58,938 bases of DNA, taken from positions 1 through 58,938 of the forward strand of contig CAYQDB010000014.1 of the NCBI GenBank assembly GCA_964416195.1. Direction: 5' to 3'. How positions within the stretch are numbered: the stretch's first letter is position 1; the number at the start of each line of letters is the position of its first letter. The stretch comes from CAYQDB01 sp964416195 (GTDB taxonomy: Bacteria; Zixibacteria; MSB-5A5; GN15; FEB-12). The notes beneath the pieces were generated by a model. That model was not told where the DNA came from. It saw only the letters and a program-made list of their open reading frames with translations, and did not search any database. The translations under genes and the position numbers were made by a program. Of the stretch, positions 7,195 to 15,405 are shown piece by piece.

Positions 7195-9816
7195 CTAAGC
7201 CTCACTCTCCAGCAGACGCTTGAAACCAGGGTGATCGTGCAGAGGTAACCAGAGGGGGTCAAGTTTTAGATATGGCACCGACATGAATCCCGGAATCGAC
7301 AACAGGAACTCAATTTGCTCGACCGCCGCATTGTACTCGCCAAAGATAACGAAAGTCTCAGTCAAATTGGCCACGAGGAAAGGGGCGTCAAAAGCTTCTT
7401 TCGAGGTGGGTAGGAGCTCTACGGCTTTACTGCCGTGGGCAATCGCCTTGTCCTTCTTGCGTAATCCGGCGTAGGCGAGACCTAAGTGACTGTGGAAGAG
7501 CGCTTCTTCAGGCTGTTGTTGCATTCTACCTTCGAGGATTCTTCGAGCCGAATCTGCATAAGCATATTCGATCTTGTGCTGTTCCATCAGCCGGTGTATC
7601 TGGGCGCAGTGTAGATAATAGGCGACGGTATCAGTTCCCATTGTTGTTTCATCCAGTACCTTTTGATAATCTGATTCAAGGACGCGAGCCAGCCACCAGT
7701 AATACTGCGACGCTGTCAGGCTGGCTTGGGGTGGTGTTTCCGCCAGGATAGCTTTGGCTTTGGCTATATTACCGTCGCGAAAGATGTGCAACCATGCCCT
7801 ATAAATGTAAGGCAGGGCCCAATCCGGGGCCAGCTGGATAGCTCGGTTGAGGTATGTCTCTGCCTGAGTGTACTGGTGCATCATACCAAAGGTCAGCCCG
7901 ACATCAAACGCGCGGCGATGGGAGCGCGGATCGAGCTCCAGAGCCCTAAGGAAGTTCTGCACGGACTGTTTGAGATTACCCTGCCTTCTCTGGACAGCGG
8001 CGATGGCATTGTAAAGGTATCTATTGTTAGGTTGACGCTCCTGCACCACTGCGAATTCTGCCAACGCCTGCTCAAAATCCTGCTTACCATAGTAGCAGTA
8101 TCCCAGCGCCAGATGTCCTTCAGCCAGGTCCGGATCCAGTTGCAACGCTTTGTTGGCCGCACCTTTTGCTGCCTGCCACCGCTCTGGAGATCGATCATGG
8201 TTGTCCGAGTACATGCTGCTATGCCCCCGCGAGAGCATAGCATAGGCAGCAGCAAAGTCAGGATCCAACTCGATGGCATGTTCATACATCTGAATTGAGA
8301 ACTGAATATCTTCTCGGTCCTCGCTTCTATTAAAATACTCGTTACCGCGCAGGTAAAAGTCGTATGCTTCCAGGTTGTCGGTCAGTCCTGTTTGCAATGG
8401 CCGCAACTCTGATTCACCGACGGCTACATGTAACGCCCGGGTTACGTTTTGCGCTATCTCGGACTGCAAGAAGAAGATCCGATCCAGGACTCGTTCGTAG
8501 CTATTACCCCAGAGGTAAGAATCATCAGCCACTCGAACCAGGCTGGCATCGACGCGTACTCTGTCAACCTCGGCAGACCTGTCCCAATAGATAGTTCCCG
8601 TTACCAGATACTCGGCACCGAGCTCAGTACCGATTTCCTGCAAGCTTCTCTCACTGTCTTTGTAGAGCATAGAACTTGTGCGGGAGATAACTCCGAGGTC
8701 GCCGAATTTGGCTAGTTGCATCGTGATTGCATCCGTCATACCGTCAGCGAAATACTCGTCTTCACTGCGTCCCAGGTTCTCGAAAGGAAGGACTGCCAGC
8801 ATTTTCCTATCGGACAGAGAATCACTAGAACGGAACATCTGTAAGCGCCAGCCGACTACGACAACAACAGCTATGAGTATCGGTACGATCACGAATAATG
8901 CTCGAAGGGTTTTCTTGACTGATGGGTGCTCGACCTTGGACCGATCTTCCACACCACTGTTCAAAGTAGCCCTCAAAGCTGCTGCGACATCTGTGGCACT
9001 CTCAAACCGATTTTTCGGATCCTTCTCAAGAAGTTTTGACAAAATGTGTTCAAATTGTGGTGGCAGTTCAGGTCTAAGAGAGCCAACCGTTGGTGGCGTA
9101 TCGTTGACTATTGCGTAGAGAACTGAGGCTTCATACTCACCTGTGAAAGGCATAGAACCAGTGAGCATTTGATACAATACCACACCAATGGAAAACAGAT
9201 CCGAGGCAGGAGTGAGTTCCTCTCCCTTGACCTGCTCCGGTGAAAGATATCTGATCGTACCCATCAAGGAAGGCGTGCGTGTCAGCTCAGGTTCCCCTGC
9301 TACTCGAGCCAGGCCAAAGTCAAGAATACGCACTCGTCCCTTTTCGTCGACCAGGATGTTGGATGGTTTGATATCACGGTGTATCAGGCCGGCATTATGC
9401 GCCTCAGCCATCCCTTCACATACTTGGACAGCAACATCGACAACTTGAGCAAGAGTCAAACTCTCACTTTGGATCATTTCTTTTAGCGAGTGACCCTTGG
9501 CATGTTCCATAGTAAAGAACGGTCGACCCTGGTACTCACCGACCTCATGGACAGTAACAATGCCGGGATGGCTCAATGAAGCCACAGCCCGCGCTTCCCG
9601 AGTGAAACGCGCTCGGAACTCTGGATCGCTGGATAACACCTTGGGCAGTAGCTTGATTGCGACTGTTCGGTTCAGTTTGGTGTCTTCGGCAAGATACACT
9701 TCCCCCATCCCTCCTGCACCAATCATCTCAATAACTTTGTAGTGTGATATCAATGTACCGGTTGCTATAACCGCCAAGGAGCGTGTATTGTCATCACCCT
9801 GCCTGTCTACTGTCAT
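7195..9816 (-). CDS. Membrane Ser/Thr protein kinase with TolB-like domain and TPR repeats
   Basis: 873 aa. The Hanks-type kinase domain spans about 25-290: glycine loop GAGGMG at 33-38, Lys55 in VAIK, catalytic HRDIKPSN, and DFGLA. One transmembrane helix follows near 305-328. A TolB/FlgO-like alpha+beta module comes next (about 340-460, starting MLAVLPFENL and containing ADGMTDAI and EYLVTG), and then many TPR repeats to the end. Kinases of this plan are membrane-anchored with the C-terminal part outside. AAGGAG precedes the ATG. A GG-N10-GC element sits just upstream (9841-9858), which would place transcription start at the ribosome site. It is divergent from the lipid operon. Its physical partner among neighbours is unknown; the sigma-54 activator lacks an obvious receiver, so phosphorylation of that GAF protein is only a guess. 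Confidence 0.92.
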   Translation of the reverse strand: MTVDRQGDDNTRSLAVIATGTLISHYKVIEMIGAGGMGEVYLAEDTKLNRTVAIKLLPKVLSSDPEFRARFTREARAVASLSHPGIVTVHEVGEYQGRPFFTMEHAKGHSLKEMIQSESLTLAQVVDVAVQVCEGMAEAHNAGLIHRDIKPSNILVDEKGRVRILDFGLARVAGEPELTRTPSLMGTIRYLSPEQVKGEELTPASDLFSIGVVLYQMLTGSMPFTGEYEASVLYAIVNDTPPTVGSLRPELPPQFEHILSKLLEKDPKNRFESATDVAAALRATLNSGVEDRSKVEHPSVKKTLRALFVIVPILIAVVVVVGWRLQMFRSSDSLSDRKMLAVLPFENLGRSEDEYFADGMTDAITMQLAKFGDLGVISRTSSMLYKDSERSLQEIGTELGAEYLVTGTIYWDRSAEVDRVRVDASLVRVADDSYLWGNSYERVLDRIFFLQSEIAQNVTRALHVAVGESELRPLQTGLTDNLEAYDFYLRGNEYFNRSEDREDIQFSIQMYEHAIELDPDFAAAYAMLSRGHSSMYSDNHDRSPERWQAAKGAANKALQLDPDLAEGHLALGYCYYGKQDFEQALAEFAVVQERQPNNRYLYNAIAAVQRRQGNLKQSVQNFLRALELDPRSHRRAFDVGLTFGMMHQYTQAETYLNRAIQLAPDWALPYIYRAWLHIFRDGNIAKAKAILAETPPQASLTASQYYWWLARVLESDYQKVLDETTMGTDTVAYYLHCAQIHRLMEQHKIEYAYADSARRILEGRMQQQPEEALFHSHLGLAYAGLRKKDKAIAHGSKAVELLPTSKEAFDAPFLVANLTETFVIFGEYNAAVEQIEFLLSIPGFMSVPYLKLDPLWLPLHDHPGFKRLLESEA

Positions 9817-9840
9817 TACTGTGTCTCCTTCGCGACGCTC

Positions 9841-9858
9841 AGCAAATCACATGCCCCA
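9841..9858 (-). promoter_or_regulatory. Sigma-54 (-24/-12) promoter candidate for the kinase gene
   Basis: On the minus strand the sequence is TGGGGCATGTGATTTGCT: GGGCA...TTGCT with exact GG-N10-GC spacing. The predicted start near 9831 leaves a leader of about 15 nt that just contains AAGGAG. The palindrome at 9931-9945 is 83 nt upstream, between this and the divergent operon promoter. Confidence 0.5.
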
Positions 9859-9910
9859 TCTATTATGCGAGATAAACATATGCAATCAATGTCCGTAACG
9901 CAACCCTTCT

Positions 9911-9945
9911 GGATACTTGTGTCCACGGGAGGATACTAAGTATAC
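9911..9945. promoter_or_regulatory. Tandem upstream activator sites, copy B
   Basis: GGATACTAAGTATAC (9931-9945) contains the 11-nt palindrome ATACTAAGTAT and matches the core of the site at 5411-5427. A second, looser site GGATACTTGTGTCC begins exactly 20 nt earlier at 9911, about two helical turns. The centre of the good site (9938) is 98 nt before the first G of the promoter at 10036, against 97 nt at the other locus. Confidence 0.6.
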
Positions 9946-10033
9946 ACACTTAATAACAGCGGCAGACTAATGTCCGTTCTCTCATCTTGCTGCATTCTAA
10001 CAATTTACAGCGAGCAGGCTGTGTGTGTTCTTA

Positions 10034-10050
10034 TTGGCACAGTGCCTGCT
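10034..10050 (+). promoter_or_regulatory. Sigma-54 (-24/-12) promoter of the lipid operon
   Basis: TTGGCACAGTGCCTGCT fits TGGCAC-N5-YTGC almost perfectly with GG-N10-GC spacing. The predicted start is near 10060, about 40 nt before the first gene of the operon. No sigma-70 pair as good is visible in the same gap. Confidence 0.78.
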
Positions 10051-10100
10051 ATTCAATATACCGGAACGAAACTAAGAACCCATTGAGGTAGGTTAGGACG

Positions 10101-11243
10101 ATGATACGTACTCTGTTCATAACAGGCGTGACGGGAAATTTAGGAGGAAAACTCGTCCTACGCATTCTTGAAGACGATCCAGACGCGCGACTCATTCTGC
10201 TCATCCGTGGAGAATCGATTTCCCATGCGGCGCACCGTCTTGAAAACGCCCTTAAAACACACGACCCGGGTGTGGATCTATTGTCGTACAGCAAGCGAGT
10301 GAAGGTGGTGTGCGGAGATATCACATCCAACGGGCTTGGGCTTTCAGAATCGGTACTGAATCGTCTGACCTCAGTGGTGACTCATATCATTCATTCTGCT
10401 GCCGCCACCAAGTTTCAACTTCCCATTGAACACTCCCGACGGGTCAATTATGAGGGCACAGCTAATGTGATGGCTCTAGCCCGGAGAGCTCGAGAAAGAG
10501 GCAACTTGCAGGGAGTGGCATACGTCAGTACAGCGTACGTTTGCGGCGACCGGAGCGGGGAGATCTATGAAGACGATCTTCCTGAACATGGGGAGTTTTC
10601 CAATACCTACGAGCAAAGCAAATGGGAATCGGAGCGGCTGATCCGATCACTCATGTCCGAATTACCGCTATCGGTATTTCGACCCAGTATCGTAGTGGGA
10701 GACTCACAGATGGGCCGTACAACAGCATTCAACGTCCTGTACACCCCGCTCAGGCTTATCTGCGAAGGTAAGATTACCGCCCTTCCCGGTTCACCCCAGA
10801 CGCCTCTGGATGTAGTGCCGGTGGATTTCGTGAGTGATGCTCTCAACCATATTTTCCTGAAGACCACGGATAACATCGGCAAAACCTACCACCTTGTAGC
10901 CGGCCACACAAAGTGTATGACAGTTGGTGAGATTGTCAAGCGCACCGTTGACTATTGCAACTGTCGCAAAGCAACAAAGTCCCTGAGGCCGATTAGATTC
11001 ATTCCGAACATCCTCAGCCATACCCTGTTACCGTTCATATCTCGCAAAGCGCACAGGACAGCCGATTTCATAGCCCCGTACAAACCCTACATTTGCGTGA
11101 ACAGATCATTTGATGATGCCAACACCAGACATGCCCTTAGAGGTACAGCTATCTCAGCGCCGATGTTCTCCAGCTATTTTGATGCGATCCTGGCCTACTG
11201 TTTTGAAACTAATTGGGGCAGGAAGCTGCGGAGGGCAGCATAA
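10101..11243 (+). CDS. NAD(P)-dependent extended SDR, thioester/fatty-acyl reductase type
   Basis: 380 aa. The Rossmann motif TGVTGNLGG is at 9-17 and the catalytic Tyr-Lys pair appears in YEQSKWESE (about 174). The long C-terminal half and the match to the Male-sterility/thioester-reductase branch (HSAA..F....N..GT pattern at about 96-118) separate it from sugar epimerases. Such enzymes reduce acyl-CoA or acyl-carrier thioesters to aldehydes or alcohols. It is the first gene of a nine-gene operon that otherwise encodes lipid kinase, cytidylyltransferase and headgroup transferase, so I infer it makes or modifies a lipid chain. It is followed after about 20 nt by the lipid kinase gene. Confidence 0.82.
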   Translation: MIRTLFITGVTGNLGGKLVLRILEDDPDARLILLIRGESISHAAHRLENALKTHDPGVDLLSYSKRVKVVCGDITSNGLGLSESVLNRLTSVVTHIIHSAAATKFQLPIEHSRRVNYEGTANVMALARRARERGNLQGVAYVSTAYVCGDRSGEIYEDDLPEHGEFSNTYEQSKWESERLIRSLMSELPLSVFRPSIVVGDSQMGRTTAFNVLYTPLRLICEGKITALPGSPQTPLDVVPVDFVSDALNHIFLKTTDNIGKTYHLVAGHTKCMTVGEIVKRTVDYCNCRKATKSLRPIRFIPNILSHTLLPFISRKAHRTADFIAPYKPYICVNRSFDDANTRHALRGTAISAPMFSSYFDAILAYCFETNWGRKLRRAA

Positions 11244-11264
11244 CACTGAACGCAAGAGTTAGTG

Positions 11265-12188
11265 ATGAAAACGAAGATTATCATGAATTCACGATTATAT
11301 AGATATCGTGGTAAGCGCCTTACGGCAGTGCTCCGCAGGAAATTCGCAGACACGTCTTTTGATATTGTGCCAACGGCCTACCCCGGCCACGCTACCGACA
11401 TCTCCCGCCAGGCTGTCAGGCAAGGGGTAGACACTATTGTCGTTGTCGGTGGTGACGGTACCATCAACGAAGTGCTCAATGGCATCATGGCAAGTGATGT
11501 AGCGCTTGGTATCATCCCGGCCGGAACTGCGAACGATTTGGCATCATATTACGGTCTCCCTCGCAATATTGATAAAGCGTGTGATATCATCCTCAAACGA
11601 CACTTGCACCTGGTCGACGTCATTTGCGTTAACGGCTGGTACTATCTCACCGCTGGAGGGATCGGTGCTCCGGTCGATGCTGCTGCAATGGCTGAAGTAA
11701 TTAAGCGTCAGGTCCCTTTTGGTCGGATGATCTCATACCTTTTGGGTAGTAGAATATACGTGTTCACTCTACTACATACCTTTTTGAACCGCATGAATCG
11801 CTTCGGCAAAGTTACGATTCGAATGAACGACAAATCAATCATCAGCGATTCTTTTTCGTTGCTGGTAATGAATCAGCCGACTCTTGGTCAGCGATTTCGT
11901 GTATCACCGCAAGCAAATAATAGTGACGGCCTACTTGATATATGTCTCATTGAACAAAGCAGGAGTTGCACCTATCTGTTAAAAACCATAGCCAACACTG
12001 TGAGGGGCAGACACATAGGTATGCAGGGGGTCCGGTACCTTCAGTCGAAGAGTCTCTCCATCAGCACAGTCCACCCTGTGGCATTCTTTGGTGACGGAGA
12101 AATCCATCAACATGGCACCAGTTTTGATGTCAGGGTAATCCCCTCTGCGCTGAGGGTAATCGTTCCCAACGGAGAGGAAGGGTGCTGA
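11265..12188 (+). CDS. Diacylglycerol-kinase-family lipid kinase (YegS/DgkB type)
   Basis: 307 aa from the ATG at 11265; a GTG directly before it is the alternative. AAGAG lies 7 nt upstream. The nucleotide-binding motif GGDGTINEV (about 66-74) and IPAGTANDLA (about 87-96) are diagnostic of the DAGK/sphingosine-kinase catalytic domain. The C-terminal beta domain with a SDG-L-I pattern follows (NSDGLLDICLI). It should phosphorylate a lipid hydroxyl with ATP at the inner face of the membrane. Placed right before a CdsA homologue, it probably supplies the lipid phosphate that is activated with CTP. Confidence 0.9.
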   Translation: MKTKIIMNSRLYRYRGKRLTAVLRRKFADTSFDIVPTAYPGHATDISRQAVRQGVDTIVVVGGDGTINEVLNGIMASDVALGIIPAGTANDLASYYGLPRNIDKACDIILKRHLHLVDVICVNGWYYLTAGGIGAPVDAAAMAEVIKRQVPFGRMISYLLGSRIYVFTLLHTFLNRMNRFGKVTIRMNDKSIISDSFSLLVMNQPTLGQRFRVSPQANNSDGLLDICLIEQSRSCTYLLKTIANTVRGRHIGMQGVRYLQSKSLSISTVHPVAFFGDGEIHQHGTSFDVRVIPSALRVIVPNGEEGC

Positions 12189-12189
12189 C

Positions 12190-12930
12190 ATGTTGGAACG
12201 CTTGCTTATGGTAATAGTTGGATTGTTTGTGCTTGGAGCTGTACTCATGGTACTTACGCACTTCATTTACCAACGTGGCAAGGCACAGACGAGGTCCGAC
12301 TGGGTCAAGTTTGCCGTCTACTTTGTCATTACCATCAGTTTGCTTCTAGCGAGTTATGCAAGTCGTTGGCTGTTAGCGATCTTCTTGGCAGCCATTGCTG
12401 TAAGTGGGACTATTGAGTTGCATCATCACCTGAATCCCCGGCGTTTCGGCTCGGCCTGTTTGTCATTAACCGTTTTCTTTGTATTAAGTATCTGCCTGGT
12501 ACATTTGCTGTTTGGAAAGGCAGAGATGTGGTTCTGCAGTTTTGCTTTTGTCTTTTTGCTGGTGGCAATAAGTGATAGTTTCTCCCAGCTTTTTGGCAGG
12601 CTTTTTGGTCGTCACCCGCTGTGTCCACAGTTGAGTCCTTACAAAACGGTGGAAGGGTTTTTCGGTGGTATTGTGGCATGTCTGTGTGGAGCGTTTGTGC
12701 TATCATTTCTTCTGTCTAATGTTTCTCGTCCGGCGTTGGCTGGCCTGGCAGTTATCATTGTACTATCGGCTACTGCTGGCGACCTCACATTTTCCTTTGT
12801 GAAGCGCCGACTTGGCATCAGGAACTTTTCATCGCTGATACCGGGACACGGCGGGGTACTCGATCGCTTTGACAGCCTTATTGCTGCGGCTCCAGCATTC
12901 TATTGGTCACAGAAATTGCTTCTGAATTGA
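12190..12930 (+). CDS. CdsA-family phosphatidate cytidylyltransferase
   Basis: 246 aa with six to eight hydrophobic helices. The C-terminal CDP-diglyceride synthase signature is present: SFVKRRLGIR..., then LIPGHGGVLDRFD. The usual KD after the first arginines is changed, but the terminal HGG-x2-DR-x-D is intact. It converts a lipid phosphate and CTP to a CDP-lipid in the membrane. It starts 2 nt after the lipid kinase stop, with GAGAGGAAGG upstream. As a second, island-borne member of this essential family, it may be specialised for a non-standard lipid phosphate. Confidence 0.9.
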   Translation: MLERLLMVIVGLFVLGAVLMVLTHFIYQRGKAQTRSDWVKFAVYFVITISLLLASYASRWLLAIFLAAIAVSGTIELHHHLNPRRFGSACLSLTVFFVLSICLVHLLFGKAEMWFCSFAFVFLLVAISDSFSQLFGRLFGRHPLCPQLSPYKTVEGFFGGIVACLCGAFVLSFLLSNVSRPALAGLAVIIVLSATAGDLTFSFVKRRLGIRNFSSLIPGHGGVLDRFDSLIAAAPAFYWSQKLLLN

Positions 12931-12942
12931 AGGGAAAACAAA

Positions 12943-13656
12943 ATGAAGAAGTATTTATACTACTCCCCACACCTTCTGACTCTGGCTGGTCTCGCCTTCG
13001 CCTCTCTGGCGTTGATGGCGCTGTTTGAAGGTCGCCATGATACAACTGTCAGGTACAGCCTGTTGGTGTTGCTGGTCGACCGTCTCGATGGAACACTTGC
13101 CCGCAGGTTGGGAGTCCGGGAGAAGTTCCCTGGTACATCAGGCGAGATACTGGATATTATCACCGATCTGGTGGGGCTGACTTTTGTACCGATGATGCTC
13201 TTCTGGAGAGTAGGTCTGTTTCTACAAGGGACCGGGGCTGTGCTTGTCGCCGCGGCAGCTATAGTGGCATCCTGGAAATACTCTCGAAAAGAGACGTTTC
13301 TGAAGGATGGTTATTCGGTCGGCGCACCTCCCGTTTTCTTCTCTGTTTTTCTATTCTATTTCCTTGCGCTGCGTCCTGTGTTTGCGACTGCTTATACCGC
13401 CATCCTCATCTTGCTGGTTGTTTCCCCCATCAAATATCCTATCACCAGTCTGGTGACTACCCACTGGAAGCCTGGATATAAAAGCATCACCAACTACCTC
13501 ACAGCGATATTTTTCCTGCCGACTTTCATACTTCTTGAATCCGCACCATCGGTGATCTTCTGGATAATGCTGACCGCGATCCTGGTGCAACTTACCGTGT
13601 ATCCACTGCTCCTATGCTGCCGAGTTATCAAGCCGGTTTTTGACCGAAAGACGTAG
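12943..13656 (+). CDS. CDP-alcohol phosphatidyltransferase
   Basis: 237 aa, multi-spanning membrane protein. The family motif D-x2-DG-x2-AR...G-x3-D-x3-D is complete: DRLDGTLAR near 47-55 and GEILDIITD near 68-76. These enzymes displace CMP from a CDP-alcohol to join a headgroup such as serine, glycerol phosphate or inositol. The acceptor cannot be told from the sequence. It lies 12 nt after the cytidylyltransferase gene, which would provide its substrate. Confidence 0.9.
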   Translation: MKKYLYYSPHLLTLAGLAFASLALMALFEGRHDTTVRYSLLVLLVDRLDGTLARRLGVREKFPGTSGEILDIITDLVGLTFVPMMLFWRVGLFLQGTGAVLVAAAAIVASWKYSRKETFLKDGYSVGAPPVFFSVFLFYFLALRPVFATAYTAILILLVVSPIKYPITSLVTTHWKPGYKSITNYLTAIFFLPTFILLESAPSVIFWIMLTAILVQLTVYPLLLCCRVIKPVFDRKT

Positions 13657-13674
13657 GAGAAATGGAGGTTTATC

Positions 13675-14583
13675 ATGCAGAAGATTTACAACAAGACAAT
13701 AGAGAAGCCGTGTGGCTTCCTCTTTGCCCGCTGGTCGGCCGGAGCGAAAGCGTTTGAGCTTTCGCTGCCGCCGGAGAAAAGAGTAATCACCGATCCGTAC
13801 GCACCGTACTACGCCGGTGAGATCGGCATGAAACTGGTCGGTGCTATGGGCACTATTAATCAAACGCTTCGTCAAGCCATTGTACTGCGAGCGCGATTCA
13901 TGGACGACTATTCGTTACAGTGCCTGAGGGATGGCTTTGAACAAGTTGTCCTACTTGGTGCTGGGTATGACAGTCGCTACTTACGCTTGAAGGAATTCCA
14001 CACGATCCGCGTCTTTGAGCTCGACTTGAATTCTACCCAGGTAATCAAGAAAGCGTTGACCCGAAGGCTCTTGGGCAGATTGCCAACGAATGTTACTTAT
14101 GTACCCACCGACTTTTCCAGAGATTCAGTGACGCAAAAACTGATCAAAGCTGGCTTCCAACGGTACAAAAGAGCTCTCTTTGTCTGGGAGGGGGTTACCC
14201 TGTTTCTCAACGAGGCCATTATTGCAGAAACACTGGGGCGGCTGGCGGAATTGGGACCGAACAATCGCATAACCTTTGATTTTGTTCCACCTGAGTTGAT
14301 TGATGATGAAACCGGCTGTCAAGGAAACCGCAAACTCATACAACTCTGTGCCTCGATTAATGAACCACTAACCTTTGGTTGCCGTCCTGATAGGATGAGC
14401 CGGATACTCCGGAATGTCGGATACACTAATGTTAACATCCTCAGTATGCGAGAGGCAAACCAACAATATCGTGGGGCAGACATGATTGAGGACAGCTACT
14501 TCTTTGCTACGGCAGACGTCTGTCCGGCACCTGCAGAAGACTCTCACAAGGCGGAAAAGAGAGAAGACGATGAAAAGCTATGA
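13675..14583 (+). CDS. Class I SAM-dependent methyltransferase, leucine-carboxyl-methyltransferase/TIGR00027-like
   Basis: 302 aa, with GGAGG 8 nt before the ATG. The SAM site is VVLLGAGYDSRYLRL (about 84-98), followed by the acidic loop FELDLN and by FVWEGVTLFL, a pattern typical of the PPM1/LCM-related O-methyltransferases common in actinobacterial secondary metabolism. In this operon it could methylate a lipid headgroup or a carboxylate; that is inference from position only. Its end overlaps the next small gene by 14 nt. Confidence 0.86.
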   Translation: MQKIYNKTIEKPCGFLFARWSAGAKAFELSLPPEKRVITDPYAPYYAGEIGMKLVGAMGTINQTLRQAIVLRARFMDDYSLQCLRDGFEQVVLLGAGYDSRYLRLKEFHTIRVFELDLNSTQVIKKALTRRLLGRLPTNVTYVPTDFSRDSVTQKLIKAGFQRYKRALFVWEGVTLFLNEAIIAETLGRLAELGPNNRITFDFVPPELIDDETGCQGNRKLIQLCASINEPLTFGCRPDRMSRILRNVGYTNVNILSMREANQQYRGADMIEDSYFFATADVCPAPAEDSHKAEKREDDEKL

Positions 14584-14758
14584 ATTTCCACTTGGTGAAT
14601 TGACGAGAATCTGTGACGGAGATCTCGTTACTGCATTAAGCAACTTTCTGGTGGTATTTCTAGTCATGTCGCTGGTCGCTTGGCTGGTGATTCTGGGCGT
14701 AACCCTGTTCGTGGAACTTTCAATGCGAAGGGACCATGTTCATGAGCCGTCGCTCTAA
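14570..14758 (+). CDS. Small single-pass membrane protein
   Basis: 62 aa from the ATG at 14570, inside the end of the methyltransferase gene and preceded by GAGAGAAG. A long frame in the same phase begins earlier but lacks a ribosome site. A single strong hydrophobic helix covers about residues 24-48, with a short acidic N-terminus and a basic stretch after the helix (MRRDH), suggesting N-terminus out. No family recognised. It may be an accessory subunit or scaffold of the membrane lipid enzymes. Confidence 0.72.
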   Translation: MKSYEFPLGELTRICDGDLVTALSNFLVVFLVMSLVAWLVILGVTLFVELSMRRDHVHEPSL

Positions 14759-14772
14759 AGAAGGAGTATATC

Positions 14773-15345
14773 ATGTCACGAAGTGCCGTGGTATTTTTCT
14801 GTTTCTGTGTTGTCTGCGCTCAGCCCGTCTTGGCTCAGCAACCGGATGCTGAAAAATCCAAGAAGAAATCTACAGCGCTAACTTACTCAATCGCGTGTAC
14901 GTTAGCACCCGCTGCCCTTGGGGGAGGTCTTGTGTTGCACGGGGCTGATGTGGGGACGGGCACCAACGAGGGGGAGGTAGCTTTAGGGGTCGCTGTCGGG
15001 ACTCTGGGGCTCATATTCGGACCGGGCGCGGGCCATGTCTATGCAAAACGGCCAAAGCCGATGAAGGGGGCCATCGTCCGGGTTATCGGCGCCGGCATAG
15101 CCGGCCTTGGGGGCATAGGCATCGGAGTCGCCAGCAGCTGGGGAAAGAGCACTCCTTCCAGAAGTATTGTCTTCATAGCAGTTGGCGGTAGCATTTTGCT
15201 GGCAAGCGTTATATATGATATCTCAACTGTCAGCAGGTCAGTTGAGCAGTACAATCACCAAAGAGACTTTTCAACAGTTACAGTATGTCCTCACTATTTT
15301 GTTCAGGACAAGGCCGTTGGTGTCATTGTGACTGTGCGATTGTAA
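14773..15345 (+). CDS. Exported glycine-rich membrane-associated protein
   Basis: 190 aa, preceded by an excellent AAGGAG. The signal peptide cuts near LAQQ (about residue 22). The mature part has a charged linker (EKSKKKS) and then four hydrophobic glycine-rich segments (about 37-60, 70-95, 105-122, 130-147) and a polar C-terminal beta segment. The plan resembles the 174-aa glycine-zipper protein at 2970-3494. No family recognised. Likely inner-membrane or envelope, within the sigma-54 operon. Confidence 0.75.
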   Translation: MSRSAVVFFCFCVVCAQPVLAQQPDAEKSKKKSTALTYSIACTLAPAALGGGLVLHGADVGTGTNEGEVALGVAVGTLGLIFGPGAGHVYAKRPKPMKGAIVRVIGAGIAGLGGIGIGVASSWGKSTPSRSIVFIAVGGSILLASVIYDISTVSRSVEQYNHQRDFSTVTVCPHYFVQDKAVGVIVTVRL

Positions 15346-15405
15346 AGAGCCAAGTGATTACTTGATACAGGTAATGTATCATTGCATAAAGAGGTAGGTA
15401 TTAAA

